This document shows, in pieces, positions 9,641 to 21,960 of a stretch of 64,000 bases of DNA (positions are counted from its first letter, which is position 1; each line of letters begins with the position of its first letter). A program made the position numbers and the translations under genes. Source of the stretch: Maylandia zebra (taxonomy: Eukaryota > Chordata > Actinopteri > Cichliformes > Cichlidae); assembly GCF_041146795.1 (NCBI RefSeq), contig NC_135188.1:2091419-2155418 (forward strand), read 5' to 3'. Under the pieces are notes generated by a model. That model saw only the letters and a program-made list of their open reading frames with translations. It did no database searches and was not told where the DNA came from.

Positions 9641-12366
9641 CGGGTTTAAAAGAGCGTCCTCTTTTCGACATTTTCGAGATAGATGATAGATGTCCGGGTT
9701 TTCCTACCCATATGTGTGACGTCATCCCTGAGCTGCTGCTTTGTGAGTTGTTGTTCCGCGCTCACAGACGGGACAGAGCTGCAAAAGAAATTTCCCTCGT
9801 ACCGTCCCGGTACTGGTCATTTTTCTCATTCAGATTAGGCCTTATTTCTCTACCATTATTTAATTCCACTGGCTTTAAGTTTTTTGGGGTTTTTTTGCCC
9901 TTGTTGACTTGTAAAAGCCTATATGACATTTTTTTTGTTTCACCATTCACTAACCGCACCGAGAAGGCATCGTTTAAATGTTTAAAATTATCTTATTTTC
10001 TTCAAGAAAACAGTATTATTAAAGTTTATCATGACTGGGCCGAGTGTCCTCTTTTTTTGGAAATCAAAATATGGTCATCCTACGTGTGTGTGTTTATTTC
10101 GTGTAAACTGCACATTTCTAATTTATTAATTTAAACTACTTCATCTAAACACTAATCAAAACTAGCTAAAATTCTTAAAAGTGTCGAACATAAGCAGCTT
10201 GTACGTTGCTGTTTTCGTAGATACCTTTGTCTCACACGGAACATACATGTTCTAGGGTAAAGCTTCACTTTTTAAAAGTCGGACTCATCACTGCCACGAC
10301 TCAACCGTCTTAAGTCTCGTGAGTTCTACGTGTGCTGTCACGGCACGCGCACACCGCATTTGTACAAATCTTAGAAAGAGGAAGTGACTCGAAAGTTTTG
10401 GTCAGCATCGTTGATGTTCCTGTTGTTCTGCTCAAACTGGTAATCACACACGTTTCAAGTTACACTGAGAACTCACTGATTTAATGCGCATGTAGAGACG
10501 TTCAGTGCAATCAGAAAGACTTTATTTATCCCCAAGGGCCAATTAACAATTAACCTGTTCCTCTTATTTTAAACTGCGAGGTGTGGCGCACGGCATTCAT
10601 ACCAGCTTAATCTGGTACTTTGTGTATACAGGTGGATGTATGGACACTGGATTTATGTCTAATGTTGAAGCAGGCAACATGTAAATGGTCTGGACTGTTC
10701 TGGGAGAACAGAGAAGATGTAAGGATGTTGAGAATTACAGGAATAATAACTAATAGTGAGTCAGTGAAAGATCATCAGCTATCATTATAAGCTCTGCCAT
10801 AATATGTGCCAATATCCTTCATGGTTTGCATTAGATTTGTAAATGTGAGCGAGGCTGACGAGAAGCAGCTGCCACCTTATGCCCTAATGCCAGCGCAGTC
10901 TGACTGCTCAGACGTGCAGATCGTGTGGTAGCCTGGAGCCCAGAGAACACTGTAAAATCAAATGTTTTCATATGTGATTTGTGGGATGCGACTATAAACA
11001 CAGTGTACGGGCTTCGTCTGCTCGGACAGCCTGGTGTGATTCTTTCAGCACGTCAGGAGGTCTCAGCCTGTGTAGCACACTGTGCCTGTTTTTAATTCAG
11101 ACACGTGTGCTTAAAAACAAATCTTTCCCAACTTTGAGTCCTACACTTGGAATGTGACACCATGATGAAGTCTGTCTTTAGTTTGTTTAGAGGCTAAAGA
11201 GAGAGGCTCCCACTAGAGGGATGTTTATTTCAGAGTAACCAGCCAAGAGGGGAAGTCGCCCACTGACGGCAAAAATATGTGTTACAGTTAGGAAACTTCT
11301 GCTCAGTGCAACTCATTAAATCCCAGCACGCTGCGTATTTTCTTTTAGTTATAATCCACAACTTTCCAGATGGCATGTTCAACTTTTCACTCCACCACAA
11401 ATTTTTGACATTTTCTGGTAGTTTAAGGCCAGGGTAAGAAAGAAATCACAGTCCCACCTAAACTGCTGCAACAGTGTAATGCTACATACTTATTAATGCA
11501 TTCATTCAATTAATAATGCGTCTAATAACATTAAGAAAAGCCATCTAGTTTCATTCTTTCACTTTCTTGTAGGTGCCCCGTGCTGCAAATATGTCTGTGC
11601 TATTGTTTCAGTCCCTGCAGAGGCGTTCTGAACCTTTACATGAGCAAAACCAGCAATTCAGAGATTTCTTTTTAAAGCTGAAGATAAAAATGCTCAATTC
11701 TTATGTAAGCAAGCTTAACAATGCTTGCAATGCAATGATGCAAGTATTCAAGTAACAGTAATCATCACATAAAAAAGCACATGTAACAGATTATTACGTC
11801 CATCGTTTTTAAGCAAGAAAAAAAAAACTGAAAATATTGACAAAATGTGGCAATGAAGTAGATGCAGAATAAACGAGCCGTGTTCCTGTACACACCTGTT
11901 CACCTGCACGCGAACACAAATATCTCATCAGCTGATCACAGCGACGCAGGTCTGTGCATTTAGGCACGGTTAAGATGGCACGCTGAAGTTCAAACCAAGC
12001 ATCAGGATGAGGACGTATTTCAGAAGCTGATGGAAAATAGGAAGAAAAGAGTAACTCAGCACGTGTTACAACAAAGGTGTGCAGACGTCCAGATGTTAAA
12101 CCCTGAAGCAGATGAGTTCAGCAGCAGAGGCCAAACTCAGCGTTACTCCTGTCACGTAACTTTTCAGTTTATTCAGAAGCATGCGTTATATTTCACAAAA
12201 CGAGAAACTGGGTTATGTGTAAAATGTGAATTACAAAGAATTTTATAACTGTAATCTAATCTCTGTGTAAACAGCTGTCAGTAAAGTGCACTGGATGTTA
12301 CAACACGGAGGGAGAGAGTTTATTTTCCATAGGTAATAAACTTTGTTGTCATTTGATTCAGAGCAG
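9641..12366. other. Intergenic stretch, mostly unrecognised
   Basis: The 140-codon open frame at 9712-10134 is not recognisable and is probably chance or an old repeat. A degenerate retroposon tail (GACTTTATTTATCCCCAAGG) lies near 10519. The remainder is AT-rich with scattered stops and no RNA gene I can see. The final bases CAG (12364-12366) are the left duplication of Harbinger copy 2. Confidence 0.4.
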
Positions 12367-12579
12367 GGCCCTGTTTCAGGAAGCCGGTTTAGAAAACTCA
12401 GAGTGAAAAACGATACTCAGGGTTGAGTAACCCCGAACTGTCCAACTCGGAATATTCGGTTCCAGAAAGGCTGATAACAAGTAGTTCAATCAACGCGGAG
12501 TTGCTTTAACCCCAAGTGAAGCGCGCGGACGAGGATACATAAAGCCCTGATCAGTGGAGCACAGATTAAGTGAGTCACC

Positions 12580-13761
12580 ATGGAGACGGAGGGAAAGAAG
12601 GCGCGGTCAATGTATTTTACAGCGCTTGAGGCCGAAATTCTGATGGCAGCATATGCCGATAACATGCAAATTCCGCGGAAAAAAGTAACACAGCGACAGC
12701 TGCAAAAGAAAGTGAGCATGCATGGCAAAACATAGCCGACAGAGTCAATGCGTGAGTGTTAATTTAAACATTGATCTAGGGATTTCCACCCATTTAACAC
12801 GTTATTTTATCATATGTTATTTTATTTGTTATTTTATACATTTTATTTTGTGACGTGATGTGAGCGCAGGTGCAACCCAACAGGCCCCAAACGTTCCTGG
12901 CAGCAAGTAAAAATGAAATATAAAAATATAGTCCAAACAGGTGAGGTGTAATTGTATTATGAGCCATAGTGCTTGGTCTGTTTGTCCCATGTAAATCAAT
13001 TGCAGTTAGAGGCTACTTTAATTTTCTTTCTGTAAGCACTTATTGAAATTATCTGAGCACATTACAAGTACATATTTGCTTACTCTGTATGCTCAAATGT
13101 GGCCCGTTATAGCCAACAGAAAAAAAGCGGAGGCCCGAAAAACAGGTGGGGGTCCTCCACCACCACCACTCACAGAGGCTGAGCAGTTGGCCCTCAGCCA
13201 AAACAGTGGGCGCCCTGTGGCCGAAGGCATCTCTGCGGGGACATCCTCTGAGGCAATAAGCCCGCAAGACACAAGTGCCTACATAGGGGGTAAATTCAAA
13301 ATAATACATGATGTGCATACATCCTTTCTTCACAGTCACCTTTGCAGTGCTACTCATTCATTTGATAAACTCTTTACCATAATGGATTATTTTGTAGTGA
13401 AGTTATTTTCCTACTGATTTTGCCTTGCCTCAGTCTTGGTTGTCTTTGAGAGCATAATGACAATGAAGTGTAAGGTGCTTGGTATGTTTGTTAATTGCCA
13501 TTTGGTCCCTTGTAAGTTATAAGTGACCTGTATAAACCTCATATTCTATCAGTTGATGGTGATGGTGTACTGCATCTGGTGCAGCCTCCTGTTGAGCCAG
13601 ACCAACATGCAGTTGTGAGTAATACTCCACAGATTATATGAGTTTACAGTAGAACAGCAATGTTGTTTATTTCTTTACTGCAGGAAAATAATGAAGAAAC
13701 ATTGACAGCTGTTACAGAGGAGGAAGCAACAGAGACACTTTATGAGGTTTACATCTTTTAA
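12580..13761 (+). pseudogene. Harbinger Myb-like protein gene, frameshifted
   Basis: Same five-exon layout as the intact copy at 2132-3314. In exon 1 the A run after GCGG (12677-12682) has six A instead of seven, so codons after RKK change frame and reach TAG at 12733-12735 after about 51 codons, inside the DNA-binding domain. Later exons (for example the RKTGGGPPPPP linker near 13138-13165) remain open but are out of reach. The flanking 20 bp also differ from copy 1 more than elsewhere. A single-base homopolymer difference could be a sequencing or assembly error, in which case this gene would be intact. Confidence 0.8.
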
Positions 13762-13849
13762 TACTTTGTGTACAGGAAACACAGGTGACCAATAAAGCCA
13801 GTTGAACAAAAACCTGTTTATTCTTCTTTCAACATGTTGAGGTGATGGG

Positions 13850-15137
13850 TCAAAAGAAATGATTGTGACATATGGTGTCTCTGACTGCGCTTCCATCTTG
13901 TATGTCCGTGGGAGGGTCAGGATGTTCATGGTTTGGATCACTGCTGTTTGGTTCAGAAGGACAGTGTTCTCCTCTAATTGTGGCAATGTTGTGAAGAATC
14001 ACACATGCCACAATAATGTCACATGCCCTTTCTGGGGTGACTCTGAGCCTTTGCAGGCACTGGAACCGGGCCTTAAGCATTCCGATAGTCATTTCAACTC
14101 TGGCTCTTGTCCTGCAATGAGCCAGATTATATCGCTGCTGTGGGCCCGGTTCAGGGTCAGAGTAAGGGGTAAGCAAATAGGGTAAACATGGATACCCCCT
14201 ATCACCAAGCAAGTAGCCAGTGAACTCTCCTAAGACAGAAGGATACACTTCAGTTCAAATGTCCCTGAAGCAATTGGTCTTTATATATTTTAAAGTATTT
14301 TCAACTCACCATGTCCAAATTTTGTGCTCAGTGTACATTCACGGAATATTTGTGAGTCATGGACAGAGCCTGGCCACTTGGCTTCCACATTTGTGATAAT
14401 GTTGGCAGCATCACATATGATCTTCACAGTGCAGAGAACACAAATTAGCATCCATTACTATAATGAAATAATTTGTTAGTTTGACATGCTACAGGGAACT
14501 ATGTACCTGTACATTAATGCTGTGGAAAGACTTCCTGTTCACATAGTCTCCTTCATTTACTGAAGGAGCAATGATTGGAATGTGAGTACCATCTATACAG
14601 CCAATCACGCCTGGGAACCCTGAAAATAAATGTGCAATTTAAGTAGTAGTCCAAGTATCACCACATCATAAATTAAGTTTTGGTCATCCTGATACCTGCA
14701 ATTTTGTGGCATCCCTCTTTGATAAATCTTGTGGGTCTATGACCGGGGAACACCACAAACGGGTGCAGGAGACGTTTCAGTGCAACTGTAACATTCCTGA
14801 CTGCCCGACAGACGGTAGCCTTGGAAACGTGCTCAGCGTCACCAATATTATACAGAAAGCTCCCGTTTGCAAGAAACCGAAGTGCAATACAAATAATATG
14901 CAATGAACTGAGAGCATGTCCGCGATGTGTCACATGCGTAATATATGGCCTGAGGATGTTATCCAAATAACTTATAGATTGTGCTGAGAAACGGTAACGT
15001 TCGCACAGAAAATCATCAGGAAATGATAAAATGTCCAAACGCGCTCTGATCACTCTCTCCCGGCGGAGAGCTCTGCGGAGAATTTGGGCTTCACGATCTA
15101 CTGGCTCTTCAAGGAAGTGGCACGCCATGTCCGACAC
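13850..15137 (-). CDS. HARBI1-like DDE transposase, apparently intact
   Basis: Four exons join in phase: 15137-14696, 14619-14507, 14421-14310 and 14229-13850 (1047 nt, 348 aa, close to the size of vertebrate HARBI1 and Harbinger transposases). The N-terminus ([20 protein letters not shown]) leads into a helical DNA-binding region with RATVCRA-like helix-turn-helix residues ([11 protein letters not shown]). The catalytic triad is visible: Asp in GCIDGTHIP (about residue 157), Asp in GSVHDS (about 206) and Glu in [13 protein letters not shown] (about 270). The conserved block [19 protein letters not shown] joins exon 3 to exon 4. The enzyme cuts the element ends and integrates at 3-bp CWG targets. 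The partner Myb-like gene of this copy is broken. Expression is unknown, and the start ATG is by analogy with copy 1. Confidence 0.88.
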
Positions 15138-15357
15138 TTCCTACTGTCAGGTTTCCGACAAAGGGGCGGAGACAGTCAGGGTTAGTTGTAGTAAACCTGC
15201 TAGGGGGCAGGTTAGCTTCACGGAGTGTGTCGTCATAGTGACTCACTCAGGCTGCAGCTGAACTCGCTTTGTGAAACCGAAAACCCAGAGTTTTCGTTAA
15301 CTCAGGGTATACTTACTCAGTTTTTCCACTAAACCGGCTTCCTGAAACAGGGCCCAG

Positions 15358-16191
15358 GTGTGTGATTCCAACACAAAGGTCAGAGTTACTCAATACATTA
15401 CCCAACTTTAGAATATTAATATATCTAACAAAGCTTATCGTGAGTTAAAGGATCATTTTCACCCTAAAACAAAGAAAAAAGTCATTTTCAGAGCCTTCAA
15501 AGTTTCATTTGAGATTCATTTCAGGTCACGTGTTAGCAAACAGACAGTGTTCAGGTATTAAACACACAGCACCTCGTGCACGTTTGTAACCATGGGATCC
15601 ACACATTCAGCAACACAGTAGTGTTATTATTGTTTTGGGTGGGGGCAGCTATAGATTAGAATCACGTGTGACCTCATGCTGCTGATGGATGCGTTGCAGT
15701 CACATGATCCAATCATGCTGTGGAGCAATGAAGTCAGGTGGGTGCAGGAAAATGTCTAGACCGGATTTGTTTGCACTATAAAGCAGCTCGGGATAACGTT
15801 GCCACTGGGCCACACTGGCCCTGTTTATCTGTGGGGAATCGTGCACGGGTTCACGTGTGAGTGACTACACCTACAGCGCAGCGTCATTTTGTAAATAAAG
15901 GCGCGTTTTCTTTGATTTGCGGTTGTCTCGAGTGCATGCTTCCACAGCCGTCACACATACTGCTGTCATATTTAGCCACCGGGAGTCAAGGTCAGTGTGG
16001 TTCAGACCACGACCACCTGTCAGAGCGTCACAATTATTTTGTCAGTCAATTTCCACACGCCACTCACATGATGGGTTACATGTACCTGCAGCTGAAGTCA
16101 TGACGAGCAGTTGGCAGTTGGGGAAAGAATTATTACTGTAAATGGTGACAGAAGAAGGTGGATCTATTTGAGTCACTGCAGATTTTTGTTT
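15358..16191. other. Intergenic, no recognised gene
   Basis: No splice-supported coding sequence. Open frames of 74-80 codons at 15861-16141 overlap each other in different frames and match nothing I recognise. Confidence 0.4.
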
Positions 16192-16195
16192 TTAA

Positions 16196-16350
16196 CCCTC
16201 TCCAGGCAGGCGTTGCCGATTTGCAACAGTTAAAAACTAACAACCTGATTACCTCACATACATATTTTATGAGTTTTGTTTACTCAGAAGTACCACTGCA
16301 GGACTTGGTTGTGCATTAGCAACAAAAAGTTTGATTTAAGCCTGAGAGGG
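16196..16350. mobile_element. piggyBac-type MITE (155 bp)
   Basis: Ends are CCCTCTCCAGGCAGGC and its imperfect inverse GCCTGAGAGGG. They are flanked on both sides by TTAA (16192-16195 and 16351-16354), the signature target-site duplication of piggyBac transposons. There is no coding capacity, so it is a short non-autonomous derivative. Confidence 0.78.
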
Positions 16351-16354
16351 TTAA

Positions 16355-17869
16355 ATCTGAGTGCAGGCCTGCATGAGGGCAGAATATAAGGGTGTTATTT
16401 CTGGATATGCCACACTACAAACCCAGAGGAGCACTTGTGATAAAACCCAGGCTGTAAGTATCACTGGGCTGCTTTCCAGTTTGTAAAAGAGGACACTTAA
16501 AATACAGTCACCTGTCTGACCTGTCCTATATTTAGCTGCAGTATAAGCTGAAGTTCCCACCACATTCTGTGTCTGGAAAGTATTTCCTTGGGGGAAATGG
16601 GAAATTATTTTGCCCTATTTATAAATATGAAAACGTATGTGATGTCAGCACGTGTCCCGGGCCTCATGCGCTATAAATCTGGTGCTAATAGTCTCAATCT
16701 TGTGGCTAGTCCGTGACCCACTCAGGCATCTTCTTGAGCTATTTCAGAGGTGCAGTGTTGTGCAAACATGCAGGAGGGCAGATATACGGGTCTGAAAGGG
16801 CATTTCCTGTTTAGAAATTAGATGCAGGCAAAAATGGCTCACCTTGGTTTGTGTACTGTAAAAATGACTGTGAGCTGCTGAGTTTTCCCACTACTGTTGT
16901 GGGTCTAGCTGGGAATGAGCTACATGAAATCCAGCATTTACTCAGTGACAAAACAAAGAGCTGGTTATCCGTGTTGAGGCTATGATCCCAAAAACTTCAA
17001 CAACTCCTTCAGAGAGGTTGTGCACTGCCTGCTACACCGAGTCACCAAAGAATTATAGCTATGCAAACAGATAAATTCAGCTACCACTTGCTTCCCCTTC
17101 AGCTATCTGAACAACCTCAGCTACTAAAGTGGCATGTCCCATATTTACAGTTGCGTTTACATGCACTCATCATGTGTTTGAGCCTTTAATGACTTCTTTG
17201 AACTGTTCTTTTTCCAGAGTGGGATGATGCTACAGCATACATCTTTAATCATGTTAAAAACAGGAACTGGGTGCACAACTTTGACTTTCATTGTCAAAAG
17301 CATGCATACACCCCACTAATATTTGGTTAAATCCCCCTTAGCAAGTTTCACCTCAACCCCTTTTGGTAGCCATAAAGAAAAGTTGCCATCAAACAACCAA
17401 ATTCCTTCATCTCAGGGTGACAGTTTGGGTTTTCCTTGGCAAAGTAGTGACGCGTGTGAATGACTCCTGCTTCTTCTTGGAGTCTGCAGTTGTTTAAAAA
17501 TGACTCAGAGAGACTTTCCCAACTTGTGTCCAATTCTCCTTTTTAGACAGTCACTGGCGAATGCTGTGAAACGAATCCTTCTTATGCTGATAAAGAGAAA
17601 CCACCAGCTGTATCCAATCATGATCACTAACAAGAATTTAATGGGCTCTGACCTCATCAGGTTAAAAGCCATTTTTAGAACCTTCAGCTCAACTTATTAA
17701 AAGAGTTGCATGCATGTATAAAAACAACACTATGCCAGTGGTCATGCGTGATGGTAGCAGCATGCTCTGGGTGCTCCCAGAAAGTACAACCTCCAAAGTC
17801 TTCATTGTCATCTCAAATCAACTGATTATTGGTTATAGATTATTAAAACTCAAATCAAAACTGATTTTG
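16355..17869. other. Intergenic, no recognised gene
   Basis: No exon with splice support on either strand. A stretch around 17260-17500 looks like an old repeat but its family could not be named. Confidence 0.35.
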
Positions 17870-18157
17870 GAACGGATGATCCAACACAGCTGATTGAAAT
17901 GGCTAAATGACCTCCTCAACATGTCTTGAAGTTCTCCAGAGGCCTGGTAATGAACTCATGAGTCAGGTGTGTTGACCCAGGGTGAGATCTAAAACCTGCA
18001 GGGCACCAGCCCTCGAGGCCTGGAGTTGGCCGCCCCTGCTGTAACGGGCTGGATGATAGTAGAAACCCTTCACATAATGCAATCTGTATAACTGAGAAAA
18101 TTAGTTTTATAAAAATGTTAAAATTCAAATTAAATAAAAACATAATTAGAAATGTAG

Positions 18158-18187
<30 letters not shown>
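17870..18187 (+). repeat. Interspersed repeat followed by poly(A)
   Basis: Contains CCCTCGAGGCCTGGAGTTGG, a string frequent in teleost dispersed repeats. The right end has an uninterrupted run of about 28 A (18160-18187), consistent with a retroposed tail. The left boundary is approximate. Confidence 0.45.
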
Positions 18188-18188
<1 letters not shown>

Positions 18189-18657
18189 AGTACAAACTGG
18201 GTGCTGAGCAACTAACATCCACCACGACCATAGCTACATCTGTGTTTCCTGTTCACATTTATTTATTTTTAAAAAGCCCCCAAATCCATAAATTTACATT
18301 ATATACTTAATCTCTTCTAAATAAGCCGGTAATCTGTGTCACTGAGCTGCTTCTTTAAACACAGAAAGATTCATTTTCATCCTCCTTACATAATGCTATA
18401 CACAACACATAAGCCTGCTGATTTTAGAACGGCCCAGCACACGGTCATCAGTTTCACACTGCAGGCCTGCTTTAATAGACCCTGGCAGGCTTATTAAGAG
18501 CTCAGCGCAGTCACAGCTGTAGGATTTAAGATGAAAGGCAACAAGCAGCATTGATAACATTCAGTATGTGATCCAACACCAACGTAATCTGCAGACGTTT
18601 TATGTCACTGTGACAGAAACAACAACACGTTTGTTCCCTTCAACAGCAAATAATGCT

Positions 18658-18663
18658 TTTATT
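18658..18663 (-). promoter_or_regulatory. Probable poly(A) signal of nmrk2
   Basis: TTTATT on plus reads AATAAA on minus, about 490 bp downstream of the nmrk2 stop codon, so it predicts a short 3' UTR. Other AT-rich hexamers are nearby, so the exact site is uncertain. Confidence 0.5.
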
Positions 18664-19150
18664 GACAGGTGAATGTGGCTGGCACATAAATGGTCCAATA
18701 CAAGCTGTTTAATGTAATGGTAACGAGCAGTTCAACAATCACCTTCACAGAAATAACTGAAACATTGATCATCAGAAAAATGATAAAAAGACAACGATAA
18801 GTTAACATTCATTCGTCCATTTCCAAAAAAATGAATATTACAAAAAATCTTCATAAAAAAAAAAAAAAAAATCACTGGGTCTATTTACAGATTGTGTACA
18901 GGTGTGGAGACGAGTCCTCCTGCTGCAAGACACAGAAAACAAAACTGTTAAACAAGTCTGCATACGCCACACTTAATATTTTCATCAACATTTGTACAGG
19001 TTGTATGATGCATCTACTTCTTCAAAATCTGAATGTTTTAGCTGTACAAACAACTGAACTCCATTTGTCTCCAGTAGGAGACAAATGTCTAAACTTGTGT
19101 ACGGTTTATGACATTAGTGACACAGTGGCACACTCCCTCCACCTCCTTAC

Positions 19151-19878
19151 CTATAAACGATTGAGCAGGTTGTTCTGAATGTCTTCATACACCTGGCTGT
19201 AGATTTCCTGTTTGGATTTCAAGCCATCGAGGTACACTGCAAAGAAAATGATTTAGTCATACGTTTAATGCTTTTACTCCCAACATACAGGGACGGCAAA
19301 GATGTCCTCACATAATCCAGCTGCTACATACCGATATTCAAGCCACTGTCCTCCATCTGTTTCCTGTGTTTCAGGTACATGGGCCACACGTGGCCATCGA
19401 ACAGGCCGGGAGGGTCAGGGACGGTGTACTGTCTCGTACTGAAAGTGACAAAAATACAGTGAGAACTTCCACTTGAAAAGAGGAAAAACAGTATGAGTGA
19501 AATCTTTCATTGTTCACCTTCTTCTCCTCTTGCACTCCTCGTAGGGTATCGAGATGTAGTAGCACTTGTCGAAGACGTCCAGCAGGGGCCTAGAAGGCAG
19601 AAAGAAAAGTGACGCAATGATGTACAACATCTTCAGAGTCAAAGGAGTTCAGTTATGCAACTGTTCAGATGGCGCCTTATCTACACCTCTGACAGTCATC
19701 ACTAGCGCACTGAACAGCGTCAGAGTTGCACCTCGACAGCATCTTTCTGCTGAAGGCCTTATCTCTAACTGCAGGACCTGCCTGAGCTGGCGACGTGGGC
19801 GTCACTGAACACGACTGAGTGGTAAGCACGCTACACTAACATGTGACACGGCAGAAATCATACCGCCTAATGTGTATT

Positions 19879-19924
<46 letters not shown>

Positions 19925-21448
19925 GAGAGATATAGATATATATCTATATAGATATATATCTATATAGATATAGATATCTCATTATTTTTTCATCATCAAC
20001 CAAATGTGCTCACAGTGCGAACAATACTTCATTTATTAAAAGATATGAAAGTCTGCTTTAGACCTACGGGTAGTTGTAGAGCAGGAAGCCCTCCACAATC
20101 AGGATGTGGATCTGCTCGTCAGTGTTGGCCAAATCGGAGGAAGAAGACAAAGGGACACCGTGAGATCTGGCAAACTTCACCGGGTTCTCAATCCAGGCTT
20201 TTATCGTGTTGGTCATGGCCTCCATATCCAACGCCGTGATAACTATAAAGAAAGATTGGAGGCAAAAAAAAAAAAAAAAAAAATGATGGAAAGAAGAGAA
20301 AAAGATTAGAACAAACCCAAGCAAACAATGTAATTTATTGGATGTGTGGTTGTTGTTTGCGAGCTACTGAAGGCTACAATAAACTTTTGATGTGCATGAT
20401 TACGGTTGTGTGCAATTATGGATTGTGGAGGTAAACTATGTTAAAATGGGCAGCTATGTGGATATAAGATTAATGAGTCACTGGCAGTCTTCGGGTGAAG
20501 TCTTACCATCCCACTGTTTAAAGCCGTCCTCCCCGACTTCTATCTGATCGGGTTTCTGAAATAACAGTGACCAATAAAACACTGCTGCAACCTTACAGCT
20601 CTGAACACTTGCAGATCCCACTCACATGCCAGAGTTATTAAGGCCAAACAAGTGAGTACAGAGGGTACACAGCAAGGGGCATGCACAAAACAAAGCAAGC
20701 CGTTCACACAGGTATGCAGCTGTGACTAAACTGGGGGGGAGGGGGGAAAGGGAGCAAAACACATCATCTAATGTAGTAGTGCTTATACGGAGAGAAATAA
20801 GAAAAGACTCAATAACAAGAGAAGTTGATGTTAACAGCTATCTTAAGAAAATGTAGATGAGGAGTATAAATGGATAAATTCAAGGATGTGGGGAAGGGAA
20901 AACAAGACCGAAGCAGTGAGGCGAGACAACAAGGGAAAGACAACTCTGGATCTAATCTGGAGAACAAAAAGTGGGGGGATGTGGTGGGGTACCCCTCAGG
21001 GAAGCCCTCCTATTTTGTTGAAATGCAAATATCACGCAGTGTCCAAAGAGGAGAAAGCAGCATGGGGAAAAAACAAAACAAGAAACCAAACAAAACAAAA
21101 AACCGAAAACAATCCACTAGCTTACACTCACCTTGAAAAAGTCATCCTGATGCACGACACAGCAGTTGGGCAAAGTCTTGATCAAGTTATTTGTCAGAGT
21201 GGTTTTACCACCATTAGTCACCCTGTAAACACAAAGGCACAGGGTGATAAAAATGCCCGCTATCACCACAGCAAAATTAATGACCTTCCGTTAGCTTTAT
21301 GGCAGCGAGTATTTATGCATTATATTGAGCTTTGTTAATATTCAACATAGTAAATTTGTGTACATTATTAAAAGGAAACAAATGAAAACACAAAAACTCT
21401 GGGAGCAAGTTAAGTTTAAATGTGTTACATTTAAATATGTTGCACAAG

Positions 21449-21508
<60 letters not shown>

Positions 21509-21960
21509 TGTTATGGCAACACTAAACTCAGATCTCCCTCCACTTTTGAGCTGACCTCGCGGTGAATTTTCAAAAGTCCCGCTCGATTTATAACAACAAA
21601 CCGACCGGACCGGATGTGACTTTGAACAGGTTTGTGGCGGGCAGCTGATAAACACGCGGCCAAAAATGATAACATCTATGAATCTGAGACAAACAATCAC
21701 CATTACAAAAAACAAAAACCCTGAAGCACCAGTTTGGCAAAAACAAACCTGCACCAGCAATAACGTGAACTTCACCACACAGTGCAGTCAGAGCATCGCC
21801 GCAGCGTGACCCTGCTCCACTGTCACTGTGTTTAGTCGACTTACATCAGCCATTTTTCACGTTAACGGATAAAAGGAAACGTTAAAACCGTTGACTTGGT
21901 AGTTAAATAAATGCGATAAGCTAGCCAAACTTACCCGCCAATTCCTATAATGCACTTCAT
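19151..21960 (-). CDS. nmrk2: Nicotinamide riboside kinase 2
   Basis: Seven exons: 21960-21935, 21222-21132, 20555-20507, 20242-20068, 19589-19518, 19438-19332 and 19236-19151, all GT-AG and in phase (606 nt, 201 aa). The N-terminus [18 protein letters not shown] has a Walker A P-loop (GVTNGGKT, residues 9-16). It is followed by HQDDFFK (about 33-39), where the Asp pair is the catalytic/substrate region of NRK enzymes. VEGFLLYNY and PYEECKRRR correspond to the strand and LID segments, and [14 protein letters not shown] is strongly conserved. The enzyme phosphorylates nicotinamide riboside to NMN in NAD+ salvage, in the cytosol. The length is nearer human NMRK1 (199) than NMRK2 (230), but position next to atcay and zfr2 matches the NMRK2 locus, so nmrk2 is inferred from synteny. 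The first exon encodes only about nine codons. Confidence 0.93.
19880..19990. repeat. (AAAT)n microsatellite followed by a large AT palindrome
   Basis: An AAAT/AATA repeat (about 19880-19922) runs into an inverted repeat at about 19919-19986. Its arms are ATAATGAGAGATATAGATAT and the inverse ending ATAGATATCTCATTAT, with GATATATATC repeats between. It lies in an nmrk2 intron (between exons at 20068 and 19589). Confidence 0.8.
21451..21508. repeat. (AAT)n microsatellite
   Basis: About 19 tandem ATA/AAT units in the first intron of nmrk2. Confidence 0.9.

Larger units (their letters stand above)
12367..15354. mobile_element. Full-length PIF/Harbinger transposon, copy 2
   Basis: A 2988-bp element with the same inverted repeats as copy 1 (GGCCCTGTTTCAGGAAGCC / GGCTTCCTGAAACAGGGCC), flanked by a perfect CAG duplication (12364-12366 and 15355-15357). 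It carries a convergent gene pair: a Myb-like gene on plus broken by a 1-bp frameshift, and a transposase on minus whose four exons join into one open 348-aa frame with all three catalytic residues. Divergence from copy 1 is a few per cent by eye, spread over the length apart from a cluster near 12669-12713. The CWG target fits established knowledge that vertebrate Harbinger elements choose CWG-centred sites. Confidence 0.94.

Noticed and set aside
9712-10134. 140-codon plus-strand open frame
   Set aside because: No recognisable motif, Phe/Leu-rich composition of AT-rich DNA, no splice or promoter support.
10519-10560. Possible LINE insertion
   Set aside because: Only a short degenerate tail-like string is present; too little to call an element.
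19880-21508. CRISPR-like or tandem array
   Set aside because: Simple microsatellites only (AAAT, AAT); no spacers, and the genome is eukaryotic.
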